Shown here: piece by piece, positions 20,639 through 28,373 of the stretch
Layout: each line of letters opens with the position of its first letter
Position numbering within the stretch: the first letter of the stretch is position 1
NCBI RefSeq assembly: GCF_011044995.1
Contig: NZ_JAAKZW010000010.1
Coordinates: 1 to 64,000 of the forward strand
DNA from: Streptomyces mesophilus
GTDB taxonomy: Bacteria; Actinomycetota; Actinomycetes; Streptomycetales; Streptomycetaceae
DNA: 64,000 nucleotides
Direction of reading: 5' to 3'
Program-made: the position numbers and the translations under genes
The notes under the pieces: model-generated
Database searches by the model: none
Told to the model about the DNA's origin: nothing
What the model saw: the letters and a program-made list of their open reading frames with translations, nothing else

Positions 20639-21565
20639 TCAGAGCAGCCCGGCGGCGGCCAGGTACTTGCCCACCCGCTCCACCTCCGAAGGCGACAGCG
20701 GCACCTGCGGGACCGCTGTCGCCGCGCAGTCGATGACGCCGCGCAGGTGGAGCGCCGCCTTGAAGGCGCCGAGCGCCGAGGAGGAGCCGCCCATGCGGGC
20801 GGCGTCGCCGACGCCGACCATGCCGAACAGGGCGCACAGGCGCTCCTGTTCGGCGCGGGCGCGGTCCCAGTCGCCGTCCTTCGCGTACCGGTACAGGTGG
20901 ACGTAGCCCTCGGGGTCCACGTTGCCCAGGCCGGGGACCACGCCGTGCGCGCCCATCGCGAGGGCGGAGTCGACGGTCAGTTCCGAGCCGGTCAGGACGC
21001 TGAAGCCGGGGATCCCCCGCGTGGCGATCAGGGAGGCGCGGAACGCGCCCTCGTCGCCGCTGGAATCCTTCAGGCCCGCGATCACCCCGTCCGAGGCCAG
21101 CTCGGCCACCAGGTCCGTGCCGAGCTTCAGGGGGACGGACACCGGCTGGTCGTAGGCGAAGACCGGCACGGGGGAGTGGGCCGCGACCGCGCGGAAGTGG
21201 CGGGAGATCTCGGCCGGATGCGTACGGGTGTAGAACGGCGCCGTCACCACGACCGCGTCCGCGCCCGCCGCCGTGACCGCGTCCACATGGTCGTGCACGC
21301 GCAGGGTGGTCATGTCGATCGCGCCCGCGAGGACGGGCAGTTGGCCCGCGACATGGCGGACGACCGTGTCGACGACGAGACGGCGGTGGCGGTCGGGGAG
21401 ATACGCGGCTTCGGAGGACGAGCCGAGCACGAACAGGGCGTCGACGCCGGCCGACACCAGATGGTCCACGAGACGGGTGAGCGAGGCCGTGTCCACCTCG
21501 TTGTCCGGTGTCAGGGGAGTGCAGACGGGCGGTACGACACCGGTCAGCGGGGCGGGGAGCGTCAT
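20639..21565 (-). CDS. DapA/NanA superfamily aldolase
   Basis: TIM-barrel aldolase of 308 aa (dihydrodipicolinate synthase / N-acetylneuraminate lyase family). It would form a Schiff base through the Lys in IAGLKDSSGD (about 165). The catalytic Tyr lies in PVFAYDQPV. The substrate-loop motif reads GSSSEAAYL where NanA usually has GSTGE and DapA GTTGE, so the substrate cannot be fixed. It ends a five-gene importer operon, with its ATG overlapping the upstream stop (ATGA). With a sialidase nearby, sialic acid cleavage is attractive, but no nanK or nanE is in the window. Confidence 0.85.
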   Translation of the reverse strand: MTLPAPLTGVVPPVCTPLTPDNEVDTASLTRLVDHLVSAGVDALFVLGSSSEAAYLPDRHRRLVVDTVVRHVAGQLPVLAGAIDMTTLRVHDHVDAVTAAGADAVVVTAPFYTRTHPAEISRHFRAVAAHSPVPVFAYDQPVSVPLKLGTDLVAELASDGVIAGLKDSSGDEGAFRASLIATRGIPGFSVLTGSELTVDSALAMGAHGVVPGLGNVDPEGYVHLYRYAKDGDWDRARAEQERLCALFGMVGVGDAARMGGSSSALGAFKAALHLRGVIDCAATAVPQVPLSPSEVERVGKYLAAAGLL

Positions 21566-22650
21566 CGAGTCTCCTTCACGGCCGTGGCGGCGGCCGGGTC
21601 GAGTACGGCCGTGGCGGCGGCCTGGTGTACGAGGTCGTGGGTCGACTGGGAGCCGTCCACGGGGTGGTGACAGCGGAAGCGATGCCCGGCGGTCGCGGAC
21701 TCGGTGACCTCCGGCATCGTCGCGGCGCACTGGTCGTCGGCCTTCCAGCAGCGCGTACGGAACGGGCAGCCGGACGGCGGACGCGTGGCCGAGGGCACCG
21801 GGCCCACCAGCGGGATCGGGTCGATCGGCGCGAGCAGGCCGGGCGTGGCCGAGAACAGGGCGCGGGTGTACGGATGGCGGGCGGCGTCGAGCACCTCTTC
21901 GGCCGGGGACTCCTCCACGATCCGGCCGAGATACATGGTGATCACGCGGTCGCTCATCCTGCGCACCGTCTGGATGTCGTGCGAGACGAACACCAGGGCC
22001 AGGCCCAGGCGTTCCTTCAGGTCGAGGAGCAGGTTGAGGATCTGGGCGCGTACCGACACGTCGAGCGCGCTGGTCGGTTCGTCCGCGACCACCAGGTCCG
22101 GCTCGAGCGCCAGGGCGCGGGCGATGGCCACGCGTTGGCGCTGGCCGCCGGAGAGCTGTCCGGGCAGCCCGTCCGCGAGCACCTTGGGCAGGCCGACCAG
22201 GGCCATCAACTCCCGTACGCGCTCCTCGCGTTGGGCCGGAGTGCCGCGGCGGTGGACGTCGAGCGGGTCGCGCAGGATCTGGCGGATGGTGAGGCGGCGG
22301 TTCAGGGCGGTGGACGGATCCTGGAAGATCATCGCCGTGTGGGTGCCGATCGCGGCCCTGCGCTCGGCCGGCTTCATCGTCCACAGGGCCTTGCCCCGGA
22401 AGGCGACCGTGCCCGAGGTCGGCCGCTGCACGCCGACGAGCACCTTCGCCAGGGTGGACTTCCCACAGCCCGACTCGCCCACGACGCCCACCGTCTCGCC
22501 GGGTGCGATGGCGAGGTCGGCGCCGGTCAGGGCGTAGACGCGATCGCGCGAGAACAGACCGCCGGAGCGCGCCTTGTGCACGACGTGGGCGTCGGTCAGC
22601 GAGATCAACGATGTCGCCGTCGGGATCAACTGGTCGGTGGAGCTGGTCAC
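21562..22650 (-). CDS. ABC transporter ATPase, OppF/DppF type
   Basis: Nucleotide-binding subunit of 362 aa for a peptide/nickel-type importer. It shows Walker A GESGCGKST, signature LSGGQRQRV and Walker B LVVADEPTSALDVS, then the OppF C-terminal cysteine segment (GCPFRTRCWKADDQC). It overlaps the upstream fused gene by 4 nt and the downstream aldolase by 4 nt, indicating one operon. Confidence 0.93.
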   Translation of the reverse strand: MTSSTDQLIPTATSLISLTDAHVVHKARSGGLFSRDRVYALTGADLAIAPGETVGVVGESGCGKSTLAKVLVGVQRPTSGTVAFRGKALWTMKPAERRAAIGTHTAMIFQDPSTALNRRLTIRQILRDPLDVHRRGTPAQREERVRELMALVGLPKVLADGLPGQLSGGQRQRVAIARALALEPDLVVADEPTSALDVSVRAQILNLLLDLKERLGLALVFVSHDIQTVRRMSDRVITMYLGRIVEESPAEEVLDAARHPYTRALFSATPGLLAPIDPIPLVGPVPSATRPPSGCPFRTRCWKADDQCAATMPEVTESATAGHRFRCHHPVDGSQSTHDLVHQAAATAVLDPAAATAVKETR

Positions 22651-24740
22651 TTGAGTGCCTCGCTTCCTTCGCTGCTGCGGGGCGCGGGCACCGTGAGCGG
22701 TACCGCCGGATGGTGGCAGGCGGCTTCGTGCGCCCGGCTCGCACCGGTGAGTTCGGGTGCCGTCGTACGGCAGATCTCGCTCGCGAGGGGGCAGCGGTCC
22801 GCGAAGCGGCAGCCGGCCGGGAAGTCGGCGGGCGAGGGCACCACACCCTTGATCTGCGTGAGCCGCTCGGCGGAGGCTTCGAGGGAGAGCACCGACCCGA
22901 GCAGGCCGCGCGTGTAATGGTGCGAGGGCTGCTCGACGAGATCGGCGGTGACACCGGACTCGACGATCTGCCCGCCGTACATCACCACCACCCGGTCCGT
23001 GACGTCCGCGACCAGCGCCAGGTCGTGCGAGACGAGGATGAGGGCGAAGCCCAGCTCCTCGCGCAGCCGGAGCAGGAGCTGGATGACCTGCGCCTGCACG
23101 GTGACGTCGAGCGCGGTGGTCGGCTCGTCGGCGACGATCAGCTTCGGGTTGCGGGACAGGGCCATCGCGATCAGGACGCGCTGGCGCTGGCCACCGGAGA
23201 GTTCGTGCGGGTAGCTGCGCAGGGTGCGCTCCGGGTCGAGGCCCACCAGCTCGAGGAGTTCCTCGGATGTGCGCGCTCCTCCTCGCCGTACGACCTGCTT
23301 GAGCTGGGCGCGGATCGTCATGGCGGGGTTCAGGGAGGACAGGGCGTCCTGGTAGATCATCGCCATGTCGTGCCCGAGCAGGCGCCGGCGTGAGCGCATC
23401 GGAAGGCCGATCAGCTCCTGCCCGTCGAACATCACCGAACCGCGGATCCGCGCACCCTTGGGCTCCAGACCCATCACGGTCAGCGCGGTCAGCGACTTGC
23501 CGCAGCCCGACTCGCCCACGAGGCCGAGGACTTCACCGGGGCGCACCTCGAAACTGATGCCGTCGACGATGTCGATACCGCTGTGCCGCTGCTCGAAGCC
23601 GATCGCCAAGTCCCGTACGGACAGGACGGGTTCACCGGTCGGCAGCGCCCGGGCGCGTTCGCGCAGCCGGGCCGCGGCCTCGGTGAGTCCGGGGAGTTCG
23701 AGCACCTCGCCGGTGCCGGTCTCGGGGGCCTCCAGCTTGTCCTCGGCAAGGGCCTTCTTCGCCGGTACGTCACGGGCCACCGGAGCCGCCCAGGCATCGG
23801 AGACGCCCTCGGACAGGATGTTCAGGGCCAGGACGGTGATCACCATCAGGAGGCCGGGGAACCAGGTGGCCCACCAGCCGTCGATCAGGACCAGGGCCTT
23901 GCCGTCCGCGATGACGTTGCCCCACGAGGGGTCCGGGGGCCTTACGCCCGCCCCGATGAAGGACAGGGAGGCCTCGAAGACCATCGCGTCCGCGACCTGC
24001 ACCGTGCAGAACACCAGGATCGGCGCGGCACAGTTGATGGCCACGTGCTTGGCGACGATATGCCAGGTGCGGGCGCCGATGACGCGTTCGGCGGTGACGT
24101 AGTCCTCGCCGTACTGGTCCATCACATTGGCGCGCACGACCCGGGCGATCGGCGGGGTGTAGAGGAACGCGATCGTGCAGATGAGGACCGGTACACCGCC
24201 CTCGAAGACCGCGATGAGCACGGCCGCGAGCGCGATGCCGGGGAAGGCCATCACCACGTCGAGGCAGCGCATCAGGAACTCGTCGACCGCCTTGCGCGAG
24301 GTCGCCGCGATCGCCCCGATCACCGCGCCCGCGATCAGACCGAGCAGGGTGGCCCCGAGCCCGATCAGCAGCGACATGCGCGCGCCGTACATCAGCCGGC
24401 TGAGGATGTCGCGGCCGAGATGGTCCTGGCCGAGCCAGTGCTCACCGGAGGGCGCGCCGTCGCCGCCGATCCGTGGTGCCTGGTCGAGCGGGTCGTGCGG
24501 GGCGAGCAGCGGCGCGAACACCGCCATCAGGACGACGGCGGCCAGGATGCCGACCGCGATCCGGGACCTGAGCGGCATCCGCTTGAGGCCGCGCAGCCGG
24601 ATTCCCGGGCGGGACAGGGCAGTTGCCAGGCTCTTGCGCCGGGACAGACCGAGCGGGCTCTTCTCCCCGAGTGGGGCGTCGCCGTGCGGGGAGTCACCGT
24701 GCGGAACGTCGCCGTGCGGCGCTTGCTGAGTGGTCGGCAT
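22647..24740 (-). CDS. Fused ABC permease-ATPase (DppC-DppD type)
   Basis: One 697-aa polypeptide combining two importer subunits. Residues about 40-340 form a DppC-like permease with the LGQDHLGRDILSRLMYG entry motif and the EAA loop near ERVIGARTWHIVAKH. Residues about 365-690 form a DppD-like ATPase (GESGCGKSL, LSGGQRQRV, VADEPTTALDV) ending in a cysteine-rich OppD tail. Such fusions occur in actinobacteria. The N-terminal 25 residues carry a short His/Gly/Asp repeat (HGDVPHGDSPHGDAP). Confidence 0.92.
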   Translation of the reverse strand: MPTTQQAPHGDVPHGDSPHGDAPLGEKSPLGLSRRKSLATALSRPGIRLRGLKRMPLRSRIAVGILAAVVLMAVFAPLLAPHDPLDQAPRIGGDGAPSGEHWLGQDHLGRDILSRLMYGARMSLLIGLGATLLGLIAGAVIGAIAATSRKAVDEFLMRCLDVVMAFPGIALAAVLIAVFEGGVPVLICTIAFLYTPPIARVVRANVMDQYGEDYVTAERVIGARTWHIVAKHVAINCAAPILVFCTVQVADAMVFEASLSFIGAGVRPPDPSWGNVIADGKALVLIDGWWATWFPGLLMVITVLALNILSEGVSDAWAAPVARDVPAKKALAEDKLEAPETGTGEVLELPGLTEAAARLRERARALPTGEPVLSVRDLAIGFEQRHSGIDIVDGISFEVRPGEVLGLVGESGCGKSLTALTVMGLEPKGARIRGSVMFDGQELIGLPMRSRRRLLGHDMAMIYQDALSSLNPAMTIRAQLKQVVRRGGARTSEELLELVGLDPERTLRSYPHELSGGQRQRVLIAMALSRNPKLIVADEPTTALDVTVQAQVIQLLLRLREELGFALILVSHDLALVADVTDRVVVMYGGQIVESGVTADLVEQPSHHYTRGLLGSVLSLEASAERLTQIKGVVPSPADFPAGCRFADRCPLASEICRTTAPELTGASRAHEAACHHPAVPLTVPAPRSSEGSEALK

Positions 24741-25699
24741 CAGGCGGCGCTCCTCAGGCGGGGGTTCACCAGGAGATAGAGGATGTCGATCACGAGGTTG
24801 ATCACCAGGAATCCGATCGCGGCGGTGAGGACGGCTCCCTGCACGACGGCCGGGTCACCGTTCTTGACCGCGTCGATCATCAAGGTGCCCATGCCGGGCA
24901 GCTGGAAGATCTGCTCGGTGACCACCGCGCCGCCGAGCAGATACCCGACGCGCAAGCCCAGCACGGTCAGCGGGTTGATCAGTGCGTTGCGCAGCACATT
25001 GCGCCCGACCACGACGACCGGGGGCAGTCCGCTGCCGATCGCCGTACGGACGTAGTCCTTGTCGAGCTCCTCGACCACGGCCGTACGGACGATACGGGTG
25101 AGCTGTGCGGCGATCGGCAGGGAGAGCGAGAAGGCGGGCAGCACCATGGTCCTGAGCCAGCCGCTGAAGGAGTCCGCCGGATTCACATAGCCGCCGGACG
25201 GGAACCAGCCGAACCCGTTGGCCAGGTACTGGATCATCAAAAGCGCCAGCCAGAACCCGGGAGCCGCGACCCCGACCAGGGAGATCACGCGGATCGCCTG
25301 GTCGGGCATGCGGTCGCGGTAGATCGCGGCGGTGACGCCGAGGACCAGGCCCACGACGATGGCGATCGCCAGACCCATGAAGGTCAGTTGCAGGGTCAGC
25401 GGCAGTGCGGTGCCGATCTCGTCGAGCACCGGTGTCTGCCGCAGGGCGCTGGTGCCCATGTCGCCCTGCAGCAGATCCCCGACGAACGCCATGTAGCGCA
25501 CCGGCAGCGGATCGAGCAGCCCGTTCTCCTCGCGGAACTCCGCCAGTTGCTCCTGCGTGGGGTTCGCGCCCTGGAAGAACGCGGAGGCCGGATCGGCGTC
25601 CGAGAACTGCATCACCAGGAAGACGAACAGGATCACGCCGAGCAGCAGAGGCACGAGCAGGGTGATGCGGCGGGCCAGAATCCTGGCGATCGCAGCCAC
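24740..25699 (-). CDS. ABC transporter permease, DppB type
   Basis: Six-helix permease of 319 aa that pairs with the permease half of the fused subunit. The N-terminus (LARRITLLVPLLLGVILFVF) and a C-terminal binding-protein-dependent transport domain with RTAIGSGLPPVVVVGRNVLRN (EAA loop) are typical. Its stop shares one base with the next start (TGATG). It follows the binding-protein gene by 32 nt. Confidence 0.93.
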   Translation of the reverse strand: MAAIARILARRITLLVPLLLGVILFVFLVMQFSDADPASAFFQGANPTQEQLAEFREENGLLDPLPVRYMAFVGDLLQGDMGTSALRQTPVLDEIGTALPLTLQLTFMGLAIAIVVGLVLGVTAAIYRDRMPDQAIRVISLVGVAAPGFWLALLMIQYLANGFGWFPSGGYVNPADSFSGWLRTMVLPAFSLSLPIAAQLTRIVRTAVVEELDKDYVRTAIGSGLPPVVVVGRNVLRNALINPLTVLGLRVGYLLGGAVVTEQIFQLPGMGTLMIDAVKNGDPAVVQGAVLTAAIGFLVINLVIDILYLLVNPRLRSAA

Positions 25700-25731
25700 G
25701 TATTGCTCCTCACATCTCTTTCAGCAGCTGG

Positions 25732-27369
25732 TCAGTTGGCCCACTTGGCCTTGAGCAGATTGATCCCCGGATACGGCTGCGCGACGACGCCCGTCAGCTT
25801 CTTGGGATCCCAGGCCGTCATCAGCTCGGTGTGCACGACCGGGTACAGGACCGCGTTCTCGGCGACGATGTCGATGTAGTCCTGCGTCATCTGCTTCTTC
25901 TTCGCGGGGTCCGCTTCCTCGGTGGCCCGGTCCATCAGCCTGAAGAGGTTCTTGGCCTCGGAGCTGGACGCCCACTTCGAGTACGTGGTCGACCACAGGT
26001 TCTGCGGCCCGTAGTTGTAATGCATGATCAGATCGGCGTCGAGCCCGAACTGATTGGGGTTGGATGCGGCCGCGACCACCTGGAAGTCCCGCTTCTGGTC
26101 CAGCTTGGTGAAGACCGCGGTGGTCTCCTGCGGTTCGAGCGTGGTCTCGACACCGATCGCGTCCCAGCCCTCCTTGATGGTGGGCAGACAGTCCACGAGC
26201 CAGCTGACGTTGACCGCCATCAGGTCGATCTTGAGGCCCGAGACGCCCGCTTCCTTGAGGAGCTTCTTGGCCTTCTCCGGGTCATACGCGTAGACCGTCT
26301 TGGCCGGGCGGTGCGAGGGGTTGTCCTCGTTGAGGAAGGACGTGGCCGGCTTGCCGTGTCCGCGCAGCGCGACCTCGACCATCTTCTCCTTGTCGATCGC
26401 GTAGTGCAGCGCCTGGCGCACCCGTACGTCGTCGAAGGGCTTGTGCTTGGTGTTGAACATCAGGAACAGGTTGTTCATCCCCGCCCCGCCCTCGACGGTG
26501 AGCCCGCCCTTGCCGAGCTGGTCGATATTGGCGTACGGGATGTTGTCGGCGATCTGCGCTCCGGCGCTCGCACCCGAGATCTTGGCGACGCGGGCGGCGG
26601 CGTCCACGATGGTCAGCCAGTTCATCTTCTTGAAGGCGGCCTTGCGCGGACCGTTGTAGTCGGCGAACGCCTCGAAGGTGGTGTTCGTCTTCGGCTGGTG
26701 CGAGGTCATCTTGTACGGACCCGAGCCGACGACCTTGGTGCCCTTCATCGCCTCGTCCCACGCGCCCGCCTTGCCGAACACGTGCTTCGGCATGATCTTC
26801 GCGAGCGTGAGCCGCGCGGCGCCGTCCGGGAAGGGGAACTTGAGGTGCAGTTCGACGCTCTTCTCGTCGACCTTCCTGACCTCTTTCAGCCAGCTCGCGA
26901 AGAAGCCCTTGGCCAGGGTCGCGGTGTCCGGGTCGAGGATGCGGTCGAAGACGAACACCACGTCGTCGGCGGTGACCGGCTTGCCGTCATGCCACTTGGC
27001 GCCCTCGCGCAGCGTGAACTTCCAGGTGGTGGCGTTCAGATCGGCCGGTACCTCGGTGGCGAGCGCCGCGTACGGCTCGCGGGTGATCGGGTCGGTGTCG
27101 AGCAGACCCTCGTACACGTGGTGGTTGCCCGCCATCGCGAACGCGGACGCGGTCTGCGTCGGGTCCCAACTGCCGTCGTTGCCGTAGCCGATGACCGCGG
27201 TGAGGGTGGTGTCGCCGCCCTTGCCGCCGCCGCCCGTCTCGTTGGTGGACTTCGGGCCGCCGGAGCAGGCGGAGAGGGTCGTGGTGATGGAGGCGGCCAG
27301 GCCAAGGGCGCCGGTGTACTTCAGGAAGGAGCGGCGCTGCAAGGCCGATCCCTGGGTCACGTCGCTCAC
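25732..27369 (-). CDS. ABC transporter substrate-binding lipoprotein, family 5
   Basis: Extracellular solute receptor of 545 aa (SBP_bac_5 family, bound by peptide-type importers). The N-terminus combines a twin-arginine motif (RRSFLK, about 12-17) with a lipobox (LSAC, Cys about 34), so it is probably a Tat-exported lipoprotein. GTG start with GGAGG 5 nt upstream. It is the first gene of the importer operon. Family 5 proteins bind peptides, nickel, and in some systems sialic acid (SatA) or oligosaccharides; the cargo here is inferred only from neighbours. Confidence 0.93.
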   Translation of the reverse strand: MSDVTQGSALQRRSFLKYTGALGLAASITTTLSACSGGPKSTNETGGGGKGGDTTLTAVIGYGNDGSWDPTQTASAFAMAGNHHVYEGLLDTDPITREPYAALATEVPADLNATTWKFTLREGAKWHDGKPVTADDVVFVFDRILDPDTATLAKGFFASWLKEVRKVDEKSVELHLKFPFPDGAARLTLAKIMPKHVFGKAGAWDEAMKGTKVVGSGPYKMTSHQPKTNTTFEAFADYNGPRKAAFKKMNWLTIVDAAARVAKISGASAGAQIADNIPYANIDQLGKGGLTVEGGAGMNNLFLMFNTKHKPFDDVRVRQALHYAIDKEKMVEVALRGHGKPATSFLNEDNPSHRPAKTVYAYDPEKAKKLLKEAGVSGLKIDLMAVNVSWLVDCLPTIKEGWDAIGVETTLEPQETTAVFTKLDQKRDFQVVAAASNPNQFGLDADLIMHYNYGPQNLWSTTYSKWASSSEAKNLFRLMDRATEEADPAKKKQMTQDYIDIVAENAVLYPVVHTELMTAWDPKKLTGVVAQPYPGINLLKAKWAN

Positions 27370-27399
27370 GGTTCCTCCGGCGGTACGGGTAGGAGATCG

Positions 27400-27455
27400 G
27401 ACGTCCTACGTCATCGGACTGGCGTGACCATAGGAGCGCCGTACGGGCCGGTCAA
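27400..27455 (-). promoter_or_regulatory. Importer operon promoter with 13-bp palindromic operator
   Basis: On the minus strand, TTGACC (27455-27450), a 17-bp spacer and TATGGT (27432-27427) make a strong promoter. The palindrome GACGT-nnn-ACGTC (27412-27400) begins 14 nt after the -10, inside the early transcript. It is identical to the element at the sialidase promoter and lies between the operon and the divergent GntR gene. Confidence 0.7.
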
Positions 27456-27612
27456 GAGCCCGCGCACAGATCGGCCGGATCGTCGGGACGACTCGGACAT
27501 TGTCCAGAGGTCTAGACATCTCGCGGGCTCGTCGCATGCCAACTGACCTGCCATTTCTCGGATTTCAAAGAAAGTTGTCGCCTGAGGTGGGACGTGGGAT
27601 GTCTTACGGGTC

Positions 27613-27618
27613 TAACCT
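27613..27618 (+). promoter_or_regulatory. GntR-gene -10 hexamer, leaderless type
   Basis: TAACCT is followed by 7 nt and then the ATG at 27626. No clear -35 is seen. Confidence 0.5.
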
Positions 27619-27625
27619 GTCCGCC

Positions 27626-28345
27626 ATGTCCGAGGACCTTGTGGGCCGCCGCCATGTCGGGGGCCAGATCCGGCGCGAGATCATGCAGTTGATACTCGAC
27701 CGCCGGCTGCGCCCGGGGTCGCCGCTGCCGACCGAGTCCGAGCTGATGGATTCGCTCGGCGTGAGCCGCAACTCCGTACGCGAGGCGCTCAAGGCGCTGC
27801 AGGCCCTGGACATCGTGGAGATCAGACACGGCTACGGCACCTATGTCGGACAGGCCTCGCTGACCCCGCTCGTCGACGGCCTCACCTTCCGCACGCTCTC
27901 CCAGGTCGATGACGACACCCATGCGCTGGGGGAGATCCTCCAGGTCAGAGAGGTGCTGGAGGAGGGGCTCATCCGCCGCGTCGCGGAGACCCTCAGCGAC
28001 GCCGAACTCGACAGCCTCGAGGCGATCATCGAGCGGATGGAGGAGAAGGGCCGGGCGGGCGAGGCCTTTCCCGAGATCGACCGCGAGTTCCACGAAGCGC
28101 TCTACACCTCCCTCGGCAACGAGCTGGTGCCCCAGCTGCTCGCCGCCTTCTGGAACGTCTTCCACCGCGTCGCGCGCGTGCGCGGCTGGGCCCGCGATCC
28201 CGCACCCGCCGTCACGGCCCGCCGCCACCGCGAGATCCTCACGGCGCTGCGGGCGCGGGACGTGACCCACGCCCAGCGCGCGATGGCGGACCACTTCCGC
28301 GGGATCGAGGCGCGGGCGTGGCAGGCGACGCTCGGGGTCAAGTAA
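27626..28345 (+). CDS. GntR family regulator, FadR/FCD subgroup
   Basis: DNA-binding repressor of 239 aa. The N-terminal winged helix reads PLPTESELMDSLGVSRNSVR followed by EALKALQALDIVEIRHGYGT. The FCD effector domain (about 85-230) keeps the metal/ligand pattern IDREFHEAL, RHREIL and MADHF. It is divergent from the importer operon and 28 nt upstream of the GH42 gene, so it is the natural candidate to bind the 13-bp palindromes. Start set by the leaderless -10; a longer open frame to 27500 is promoter. Confidence 0.92.
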   Translation: MSEDLVGRRHVGGQIRREIMQLILDRRLRPGSPLPTESELMDSLGVSRNSVREALKALQALDIVEIRHGYGTYVGQASLTPLVDGLTFRTLSQVDDDTHALGEILQVREVLEEGLIRRVAETLSDAELDSLEAIIERMEEKGRAGEAFPEIDREFHEALYTSLGNELVPQLLAAFWNVFHRVARVRGWARDPAPAVTARRHREILTALRARDVTHAQRAMADHFRGIEARAWQATLGVK

Positions 28346-28373
28346 TGCTGCTCATCGATGACTTGGAGTCCTG

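Noticed and set aside
20639..21565. Naming the aldolase NanA
   Set aside because: The GSSSE loop is atypical and no other sialic-acid catabolic gene is present, so only the superfamily is claimed.
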